The notes under the pieces were generated by a model that was not told the DNA's origin, ran no database searches, and saw only the letters and a list, made by a program, of their open reading frames with translations. From NCBI GenBank assembly GCA_030248225.1, contig JASANE010011711.1:36552-100551 (forward strand): DNA of 64,000 nucleotides. The letters run 5' to 3'. The position numbers were made by a program, and so were the translations under genes. Positions 55,838 to 64,000 of the stretch are shown in pieces. The first letter of the stretch is position 1. Each line of letters starts with the position of its first letter. Source of the DNA: Trileptium ribeirensis. Its lineage: Eukaryota; Nematoda; Enoplea; Enoplida; Thoracostomopsidae.

Positions 55838-57303
55838 ATAAAATAAATAACATTAAGCCCCGCCCAGACGACTTGACGCGGATAGTATCGGCCACCAAAC
55901 AGGAATTAGCATTGGACGGTAGCATAAGTGTACCCTTATCAATTGGACCTATTAAGGTGCAGACGGAGTTCTTCGTTACCCAAACCGCTCCGTACCACTG
56001 CATCTTAGGAACAAATTTCTTGTCACAACTGCCAAAATGCATCATAAATTTTCGCGAGCGCTGTTTAGAAATTTGTATAGACGAGGAAGAGGCCAAAATT
56101 CCTTTGGCAGGCTTAGAGCGGTATGACCCACCTTTGATAGCGGTGATGTGCAGAAAAATCACTACCATCGAACCAAACACAGAAACATTTATCAACGCTA
56201 TTGCTGACACAGGCGTAGGACCCGCTCTATTTGTCCCCGCTCCCGAAATGACGGATATCGCAATGGCACACGCTTTAGTGCTTAGGAATCAACGGACCAT
56301 ACCAATCGCGGTTATCAATTTTGGCAACACCCCGGTCACCATATACTCGGGACAAACTATTGGGCACATAGAGGTCATGAGCAATCCAACTATACAATTC
56401 CTTAAGGACACAAATCAAAATTTGATGCGATACGACGAACATAAAGAGGCTAAACAGCTGAACCATATCTCTACCCACCCCGAGAGGATTATCGAACACA
56501 TCGAGGCAGGCAAGCGCTCCATTGATCATGAACGGGCTCAAACCGTATTGAGAAAAATAGATTTCGACAAGACACTACTATCGCCCTTCGAATTAAAACA
56601 ACTGAAAACTGCAATTGCTGAAAATGCGGACGTATTCAGCACACATGATTTTGACCTTGGACGATACACGGAACACCGACATCGCATAGAAACAGGGGAC
56701 GCAAAGCCAATCAAACAAGCCCCGTATAGACTGGCGCATTCCTTACGCGAACCACTTAGGGAAGAACTAAACAGCATGTTAGACGCGGGCCTTATAGCCC
56801 CATCGAGTTCTCCTTGGGGATCTCCGATAGTGCATGTAACAAAGAGCGATGGCTCTCTCCGACTCTGTGTCGACTTTCGGAAGGTCAACACATTAGCAGA
56901 ACAAGACGCGTATCCGCTGCCACGCATAGATGATATACTAGGATGTCTCAGGAATACGAAATTAATGTCAAGTTTGGACCTAAATAAAGGATCTTGGCAG
57001 TTCGAATTAGATCCCGAAACTAAGGATAAAACATCTTTTGTGACGGTACATGGACAATACGAGTATAATGTCCTACCGTTTGGTCTAAATTCGTCCCCCG
57101 GAGCTTTTCAGCGTTGCATGTCAATGATTTTGAAGGGACTTGAGTGGGAAAAATGCCTAATATACATCGATGACATCTTAGTTTTCTCACCGTCATTCGA
57201 GGCCCATCTGGCAGACTTGAATCGGGTTTTCGATCGTTTCCGTAAGGCGAATTTAAAACTCAAACCCTCAAAATGTCACTTCGGACGGGGCAGCGTCAAA
57301 TAA
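55838..57303 (+). pseudogene. pol: Protease C-half and reverse transcriptase
   Basis: Starts after an A-rich frameshift (55834-55860). The motif CILGTNFL is the hydrophobic-Gly pattern of the retropepsin second half. A spacer with the pre-RT motif FELKQLKTAIAENADVF follows. RT motifs run in order: the YRLAHSLREPL region, SSPWGSPIVHVTKSDGSLR, CVDFRKVN, PLPRIDDIL, the LPFGLNSSPGAFQR block and the YIDDILVF catalytic pair. The frame ends at TAA 57301-57303, in the position where copy 1 reads Tyr of YLAH, so it is a nonsense mutation rather than a natural end. Confidence 0.92.
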
Positions 57304-58650
57304 TTAGGGCACATAATTAGCACCGAAGGTGTCAAACCAGATCCAGAGAAGGCAATAGCCATAGAGGAATTCAAACGTCCGGAAACGTTGAAACAGCTCG
57401 AAAGCTTCTTAGGGCTTGTAGGGTATTACCATAAATTTATCCAAAATTACTCGGACATATGCGAACCGTTAAATGAACTAAAACGTAAGGACACAGAATT
57501 CAAATGGACCCCTAGGTGCGAGGAAGCTTTCAAGAAATTGAAACAAGCACTGCTAAATGAACCAGTCCTAATCCACCCCGATTTTACGCAGCCGTTTATC
57601 CTGCAGACGGACGCTTCGGGATATGCTATGGGTGCAGTGTTGTGCCAGAAAACTAAGCAAGGAATAAAACCCATTGCATACGCTAGCAAGGCCCTCCTTG
57701 ATTATCAACGCAGGTATCCCGCGATAGAAACCGAAGCTCTCGCTATCAGGTGGGCCGCGTTACACTTCAAGCTTTACCTTGTAGGGCACAAATTCCATGT
57801 TGAAACCGACCACAAACCGCTTAAAACTCTCTTTGATAAACCACCTAGAAATTCACGCTTATCCCAATGGCGAAGCGAGCTATTACTTGAGTTTGGAAGA
57901 TTTGAAATATTATACAGACCAGGCAAGGAAAATGGCAACGCCGATGCCCTATCACGCGATCTTAGGTACGATCCGACTGTAACCGAGGAATTAAGTGACA
58001 CTTACGAAATTCTCATGATGGGCCGAGGACGACCCACTGGACCTCGCCCTCCAACAACCTGCGCAGCATGGGACCAATCGCATCTGCCGTATCCCGTACG
58101 TACAGTAGCACCGCTAGCAGCAGGCGCGCCAACCCCTATAACAGGGAGCCCAATAGCTCCCCCAGGCCAACCCAATCCTGAAGCCATCCCATCACAGCTA
58201 ATCGCCGACACGCAAGTAACTACAGTACCCGCAGCAACGCTGACCCAGCAGGCAGCTACGCTAAGTGCTATCCCAATTAGGATGGATCCAGGAGAAACCC
58301 CAATAATGTCGGTGCGTACAACCACTATCTCGGGTTCTGAAAGCAGACCTCAGGCTCAAGGACCTAAGAGACCGTTTCGCACCGAATCAGAGACGGTGGG
58401 CCTAAGAGCAACCACGCTACCCACAGAACAAGAATTTGATAGGCTCATGAAATTAATGATGCATTATGAAACCGAAATACTACCAGCCGTCCGAATTGAG
58501 GACGCCCAGGACACTCACGAAAACATATATCTGCCGTTCTTTTCGGATCTCCCAGATTTTAATTTAGTGCGCTTCTTACCATATATCCAGCGAAACGACC
58601 CGGAATTAAGTCCAATTTGGTGGTATCTTTATAACAAAACACGGCCTTAA
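57304..58650 (+). pseudogene. pol: RT thumb, RNase H and proline-rich linker
   Basis: Same frame as the preceding RT after its TAA. It shows the thumb motif FLGLVGYYHKF, the RNase H start FILQTDASGYAMGAVLCQ (first catalytic Asp), the YPAIETEALAIRWA segment (Glu) and TDHKPL (Asp), and an R-S-E-L-L-LEF end region. The linker from about 58020 to 58440 is Pro/Ala/Thr-rich and leads to the PIWWYLYN segment. It stops at TAA 58648, but the same frame goes on directly to integrase, so this is a second nonsense mutation. Confidence 0.92.
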
Positions 58651-59709
58651 GCCGAGTTGGGCGCGCTAAGAATAGAAATGCGGGCACACTATTTTGAACT
58701 AGCCGCCGATACCAAAATACTATACATGCATCCATTACAACCTGGAGATATAAATTATAAGTTATGCGTCCCTATCACGCTCGTACAGCAAATACTCAAA
58801 CATGAACACAACACCTTATATGGAGGACACCCTGGCCGTGACCGGCTGATAGCTAAATTGAAACAATTCTATTATTGGAAAGGTATGTCTGAACACGTAC
58901 AGCAATGGATCAGGCGATGCACCCTATGCCAGTCCGCGAAGGACCCAATTTCTCGGATAACCACCGGATTGGGTAGGGTTCCGTTGGCAAATCAACCAAT
59001 GTATCGTGTATTTGTAGACATACTAGACATTCAGGTCAGATCCCAAGCAGGCAATCGTTATGTTATTGCATTCATAGACCAGTTTACAAAATTTGCAATA
59101 GCAGTACCAATAAGGCACCAGGATGCTCACACGGCTGCCCATATATTCTTATATGAGGTAGTCAATAGGTACGGAGCTCCCAGGGAGCTCTATTCTGACA
59201 GGGGAGGCGCCTTCACAGCGCACATGTTCGAAGAACTGTGCCAAGAAATGCAGATATTTCGGCACATGAGTTTAGCTTATCACCCTCAGGCAAACGGTGA
59301 AATTGAAAGATTCAATAGGACACTCCTATACTTATTACGAGTAAGTGTACCACAGGAAGACCACCACTCGTGGGATGTATCCCTGCCGTTTTGCATAATG
59401 GCCTATAACTCATCGGTACACACAGCAACAAAATACCCACCGTTTCTACTAATGGACGGCTTTTATCCTGGGCTACCTGGAGAATATGACACGCAAGGTG
59501 CAGCTACTGGATATACAGGAACACATTCCTATAGGGCCAACGCGCAGCGCTGGATGGCTTCTTTTAGGGAGCGTGCGTACCAATCAATGAAAGCCGCTCA
59601 AGAATTAAATCGGTTAAGGTATGATAGGCGAGCTCGCGAACCACGCTATCATAGCGGAGAATTAGTTTGGGTTTATATACCACCACGATACCACTCACGG
59701 GACGTCTAG
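58651..59709 (+). pseudogene. pol: Integrase
   Basis: In frame with RNase H beyond the stop. The H2C2 zinc-binding motif (HEHNTLYGGH ... CTLC) is complete. The DDE core is complete: Asp in VFVDILDI, Asp in YSDRGGAF, Glu in NGEIERFNR. A basic C-terminal domain follows. The frame ends at TAG 59707, just before the GPY/F motif, which is found intact (WCGPYEI) in the next frame from about 59705. The catalytic residues suggest rather recent inactivation. Confidence 0.92.
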
Positions 59710-60040
59710 AAAGCTCACCCCTCGATGGTGTGGACCATACGAAATACTAGCGATCACCCCGCCATGCATGCGTGTACGAATGCATTCTAACCCAGAAGGT
59801 ATGGCGCACGTCGTAAACATTAATAGAACCAAGCCGTATTTTAGGGCATTAGATCTGGTACCCAACGTAGGAGATTGGCTAGGCCAGGTACACGCCTCCG
59901 TACTAGAACGGGGTTTAACTGAGGCAACCCAACAAATTATCGCTGATAGGGATTTCGTCACCGAGATAGAGCCGGTAGACGAAGTTGCAGTACGCACAGT
60001 AAGAACAGCAGCAGTGATAGTTCCGATACGGAAAGTGTAG
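59704..60040 (+). pseudogene. pol: Integrase C-terminal GPY/F module and tail
   Basis: Frame begins with KLTPRWCGPYEIL, the conserved GPY/F module of gypsy integrases, shifted relative to the core by a frameshift near 59700. It continues with NINRTKPYF and an acidic tail, ending at TAG 60038. No chromodomain is visible. Confidence 0.82.
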
Positions 60041-60042
60041 AA

Positions 60043-61245
60043 ATGGGTGACCCCAACGACCCTAATTTATACCGTCGAACCTATGCTGAGATTGAGGCCG
60101 AGCAAGCATCCATGGAACATATCGAGTATCGGACGGACGATTACGAACCGCAAAAAACAAGGACGGTCAGAAATCGGATCCCGCTAACTGACCCGGATAG
60201 GGAAATAGAATCCGCCTGGCCACCAATAGCACAAGAGCAGGTTACTAGTCAGGAGGCCTTTTCATACATACCAGAACCTGGTAGCCGAGACACGCAGGTA
60301 GAGTATGGACAACATACGGTGCCAGTGACCACAATGGAAAGAATAGTGGCTACCAGTGAAGAAGTCCCGTTTGACCTACACTTTAGGCGTTGGAATACTC
60401 AGGGACAACATTTCTACCCAGCAGATATCACGCTATCCACCACGCCACGCGGAGCTTCCGACGAAATCGTCGTACCGGGGCCATACAACTCAGGGGATCT
60501 ACGCTGCGCAATCATGCTCGCCGCGCAGGACCACCCACTATTTCAATCGCGACCAGCTGAGCACATTATGGCATCCCGATTGGGAGTACCAATGGAAATG
60601 GCCACTCAAACCAAAGGAGACTATACAACAATGCGCCCTTATAGTGCTCCACCAGCAGCCGCTGACAGACCTAGGTTTCCTCATCAGGGGGTCTTTCGCG
60701 AGGCACCCATGACTCAGCCACATCCAGGGTCACCAATGTCCAGTTACTTGTCGGAAACCTCCGGAGAGAGTACGACAGTAGACGTAAGAGCAGCTGAGGC
60801 GGACGATGAGTTGACTAGCCAAACCTCGCAGGAACCCTCTTCAACCGAGCGACACGCTCAGATAGGACAGGAAACATCAAGCGGTAGTTCCAGGGCGCCT
60901 ACAACTCAACCGGGAGCCTCTGACTCATTTAGCGAATTCACACTTGCAAGTTCAAGCAGCGAAACACCCGCACCTCGGAGAGGAACTGGTCGGGCAGTGA
61001 CACTAAGTACCCCTCCCCGCACCCGAGCACCGACGAGCGAGCAAAGGAGCACGCGAGCACCACCAGAACAGCGAGGAAAGTCCCTTGTCGGACGAGCCAC
61101 CCAACGTAAAGCAAATTGTATCAGCCCGAGGCGGTTCGACCGTTCAGTTCACGAGCACCGAACAACCGGGACCATCTACGGTGACCATTACCGAGTTGGT
61201 ACGTACCACTGCCACGACAACCTCTTCTGGAACAATACGACTTAG
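60043..61245 (+). CDS. Downstream ORF, Ser/Thr/Pro-rich, unknown
   Basis: 400 codons, beginning two bases after the pol tail stop with ATG GGT. The N-terminal third is charged (LYRRTYAEIEAEQ). The middle has an aromatic/hydrophobic region (PFDLHFRRWN, YNSGDLRCAIMLAAQDHPLF), and the last third is Ser/Thr/Pro/Gly-rich and probably disordered. It has no signal peptide, membrane segment or Cys pattern, so it is not a second Env. The matching part in copy 1 (873-1367) shows it belongs to the family. It may once have been joined to pol. Function unknown. Confidence 0.6.
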   Translation: MGDPNDPNLYRRTYAEIEAEQASMEHIEYRTDDYEPQKTRTVRNRIPLTDPDREIESAWPPIAQEQVTSQEAFSYIPEPGSRDTQVEYGQHTVPVTTMERIVATSEEVPFDLHFRRWNTQGQHFYPADITLSTTPRGASDEIVVPGPYNSGDLRCAIMLAAQDHPLFQSRPAEHIMASRLGVPMEMATQTKGDYTTMRPYSAPPAAADRPRFPHQGVFREAPMTQPHPGSPMSSYLSETSGESTTVDVRAAEADDELTSQTSQEPSSTERHAQIGQETSSGSSRAPTTQPGASDSFSEFTLASSSSETPAPRRGTGRAVTLSTPPRTRAPTSEQRSTRAPPEQRGKSLVGRATQRKANCISPRRFDRSVHEHRTTGTIYGDHYRVGTYHCHDNLFWNNTT

Positions 61246-61669
61246 TACTACTCATTTAACGGCCCCAACCAGACAACTTTTGCATCGACAGGCTAGAGAC
61301 CGGGTCTTTAGGCCATATGGCGCCGCATCGAACGAAGAGGTAGAGGACGCCTTACGCAGGCCTAGACGCGTGACGTTCCAGGAACCAGAGACGACCATTG
61401 CCGATACTGCCGGGACATCAACCATACTAGCCTCTGCCACACGCGCACAATCCACCAGCGACACTACTTCAATGACTAGCGCACCCATATTGACCCCAAT
61501 ACCACTTTTGACGGGAGAACGCTCGCCAGGCAGAGCTGTACCACCAACCACGTCCCCACGCTATCCCTCTAGCCAAGAACTGCACCCCGCCGCTTGGCGA
61601 CAACGCGTACCTCGACCACCACCCCATGAGGAATCTGAATCCGACGAGTCGGACCCGCAAGTGGACTAA
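61085..61669 (+). pseudogene. Downstream ORF, C-terminal part in shifted frame
   Basis: Continues the Thr/Ser/Pro-rich composition of the preceding ORF in another frame from about 61085, ending in an acidic tail (ESESDESDPQVD) and TAA 61667. Together they suggest one protein of roughly 530 residues before the frameshift. Confidence 0.5.
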
Positions 61670-61825
61670 ATTACTCGACATAACGGCACGTACCCCGAGG
61701 TAGAACCCAATTCCCCCGCAAAACCCAGAACAAGGGTGAAAGTTAAGGCAGACCTAATTTTCATCCATACTATGTAAACTTACCAGTGCTTTCTTCATTT
61801 TAGATGCGCCGCAGCTACAGCTACA

Positions 61826-63990
61826 ACTGTACTAGGACCAGTTCTGGCCCTAAGGGATCCCAGCTGCACCACTATTTTCTCAGCGTGTGGTGCCCGGACA
61901 ACCCCGGCTTCCACGACTCCCCGGTGATCTCCGCGATGACCTAAGGGAACCGCTTAGCTTAGTAGGCTGCCGGCGGGCTAACCAGGGTGTTCGGCCTGGC
62001 CCCTATATTGGCCCACGTGTCTAATGGTATGAGGTCCCCCGAGGGAGAGTCAACCCTTAAGCCTGCTCACAGGTAATAAGGCTGACTCGCCTTTCCCTCA
62101 TTTTCACCTTGGCCCCTAGGCGGGGTTGTCTAATCCTAGCGTGGTCCTAGCGAGACTCTCCGTTGGTGTGTCCCTATGTACTATTGTCCCATTTCCTAAT
62201 CCTAAAGTAATACACGACAGGCCTTACAACTCCAATAGCGACTAAATTAGATCAATTAACTTTGCGTTGGGGTACTGAGGCGGAGGCCCCAGTCCCTTGA
62301 GTGTCTCTCCTACGATCAGTAGCGTTATCTACTGGGATGTGGGTTATGCAAGGCGACAATTACTATGAAAGCATGCGCTATGGGCGGTTAGAACAGAATG
62401 TGGATAGAGTGCGGGTTGTAAAATGGGACTCTGACTCGAGCCTAAAAGCGGAGACGCGGCTGAGCTTGCGTTAGTAAATTGACACTCGACGGGGCACAGG
62501 ATAGGTAACTTGCTCTGTTCAAAGGTCCGGATGGTTTTCGGTTGAAAATAAGTTGTGGGATTCTACTAGGGCCGAAATTTGAACCACTCCTAACTGCTTC
62601 AAAAATAGCACGCCATTCAATCAATTTACTATTGGCTCCTTTTCATTGCACACCACACACTACATAGTTATCACCCAATTGGGGTGCACTCCAGAATATT
62701 TACAGCGTACACAAAATGATAAACATTTAGTTCAGGTACCTTGCAAGATACCCCATAGTAAGCTTTTCACTTTCCTCGAGCGTCATCCACTTGAAGTTTT
62801 GAATCATGTAAAGCCAGGCTAAATTTTTAAGAGGACGGTTAATTTTCCTGGAAATCCCCAGATGTGCCTCATAATGAACCGAACAATTGTTTACCCACTG
62901 AATTACCCGAATCTGCCCTTTTAGGAATTTTGAGTTCTGAGAACAGACGAGAAAAGAAACCCCGTGGTTTCATACAAACTTGACAGCGACTGAAGCGGCC
63001 CGCGAAAGGTTCTACCAATTACAAACTCACTCCCAGAGGGCTCCGGGAGAGGGTGGCGACCTGGATTTTCCCCGTAGTTGCACGGTTAGAAAACCCACGT
63101 TCCACCCAGGCTCAATATATTTTAATTCGCCGCCGGCTCCAGTCCCTGTTTCGTTCTCCGCTCAGCGAATAAACCCCTTAGAAATTTTAGTTCGACTCCG
63201 GCCCGCAGTCGTTTGCATCAGAATTTAACTTGGAACAAAAGAAACAGCGAACGAACGAGGATTCGACGCTGAAGTTCGATTTCGAACCCTTGGGGACAAC
63301 GCGTGTCACCCAAAGATGCAAACGGCTACGTCCTGAGTGTCGTTTCTCTACCACCTTTAACTTTGGCTGAGGCCTAGTTCGAGAAATTTAGGTCCTTATC
63401 ATGTAAAACAGCCCTATGAGAACTGAAATTTCCTTAAGCCTAGAAATTTAGGCAATGCCTTTTGACTACAATTAATAATTTTGATCACTCCTCGGACCTG
63501 CGAAAGAAGAGAACGTCCGAGGAGCGGGGAACCAGTCGAACTCTAAGCGAACAGAATTTTGAACAATTTTCTTGCGATTTCCTGAATTTCATCGGGGCCC
63601 GACCTTTACGGGCGCGCGGAGCATCCTTCCGACACTCCAACGTCCGCAAAGGGCGGCCCTTATAAGATCGAAAACCGGTCCAACCAAGGAAGGCTCTCCA
63701 CCGTGGGGGCACGGCGAGAAACCTCCCCTAGTATGCCAAAAGAACGCAGAAAAAGAAAACAAAAAACCCTAATAAGAATCGAAACTTGAAATTGGCGACA
63801 ACCGCCAAAACAAACTCAAAAGCCGACTGGTCCCGATCGGAGAATCGGGCAGTCTCTTTTATACCGTCTGTCTACCCCCCTTTTCTCCTAGTGTGCTTAC
63901 TGGTCACTTTGATGTCCGAAACTCAAGAATTTCGAGAAAATATTTTTAAAACTTGCAGACGACATACTAAACTACCAAGCATATAAGCGC
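61826..63990 (-). repeat. Right arm: inverted LTR/leader-like block
   Basis: Reverse counterpart of the left arm. 61831-62100 is highly similar to the reverse complement of 47330-47030, and 63785-63880 to 45400-45280; intermediate similarity is weak. It starts about 150 bases after the final stop codon. A true 3' LTR should be a direct repeat of the 5' one; none is seen before the end of the window. Confidence 0.7.
63824..63863 (-). promoter_or_regulatory. Candidate inward-facing promoter in right arm
   Basis: On the minus strand TATAAAAG (63863-63856) is followed 29 bases later by GGGACCAGTCG (63834-63824), exactly as at 45300-45339 on the plus strand. If active it would transcribe antisense to copy 2. 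Confidence 0.55.
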
Positions 63991-64000
63991 CATAACTAGC

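Larger units (their letters stand above)
45250..63990 (+). mobile_element. Ty3/gypsy retroelement copy 2 with F-type Env, inverted flanks
   Basis: Plus-strand gag, linker, Env, protease, RT, RNase H, integrase and a final ORF in 12.7 kb of once-coding DNA, bounded by inverted arms of about 2 kb. Frameshifts occur near 49010, 50190, 51080-51150, 51980-52050, 54400, 54880, 55840, 59700, 60040 and 61085; stops are at 52718, 54206, 54296, 57301 and 58648. It is therefore a dead copy whose architecture is still readable. Relatedness of pol to copy 1 shows both belong to one family. Confidence 0.85.

Noticed and set aside
60043..61245. Second Env downstream of integrase
   Set aside because: No signal peptide, transmembrane helix, cleavage site or cysteine pattern in this ORF.

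Overview
The window looks like repeat-rich, AT-rich animal DNA, most likely from an arthropod. The evidence is retroelements of the Ty3/gypsy class, one with an Env of the baculovirus F/errantivirus type, plus many short inverted-repeat elements, minisatellites, a host-like spliced gene with long introns, and no sign of operons. I cannot name the species. Most reading frames here belong to mobile elements, and most are broken.

Layout. 1-5.5 kb: a decayed minus-strand Ty3/gypsy element (RT, RNase H, integrase and a downstream ORF), cut off at its 5' end at a 35-bp tandem repeat. 5.6-7.4 kb: small repeats and inverted-repeat-element debris. 7.67-15.35 kb: a candidate host gene of at least three plus-strand exons whose splice phases all agree. 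They give one open frame of 656 residues from the ATG at 7698, with a partial exon duplicate inside the last intron. 16.6-18.0 kb: a minus-strand transposase-like integrase followed by a Ulp1/C48-type peptidase remnant (Ginger-like). 18.0-18.6 kb: a minisatellite-bearing interspersed repeat. 19.65-20.06 kb: a fragment of a GC-rich LTR-like block.

20,063-44,263: a head-to-tail duplication of a 12.1-kb unit (A 20063-32173, B 32174-44263), nearly identical, with CTTG shared at both ends and at the junction. Each unit holds a 5.3-kb GC-rich, hairpin-dense noncoding block, a 35-bp satellite array, two minisatellite arrays in opposite orientation, three inverted-repeat elements (about 510, 137 and 118 bp) and two short overlapping ORFs of unknown nature.

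45.2-64 kb: a second, nearly complete Ty3/gypsy copy on the plus strand, closely related in pol to the one at 1-5.5 kb. Its order is gag - long linker ORFs - F-type Env - protease - RT - RNase H - integrase - Ser/Thr/Pro-rich ORF. Env sits between gag and pol, and its membrane-anchored C-terminus shares one uninterrupted ORF with the protease active-site half. The copy is inactive: it has several frameshifts, in-frame stops and lost key residues. On both sides lies a related block of about 2 kb, but in inverted rather than direct orientation, each arm carrying a TATA box that faces inward.

How the parts relate: the two gypsy copies, the LTR-like blocks at 19.7, 47.0 and 62.0 kb and the GC-rich hairpin-dense blocks look like products of one or a few related retroelement families. 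The remaining repeats are non-autonomous elements without proteins. The spliced gene at 7.7-15.3 kb is the only good candidate for a host protein-coding gene.
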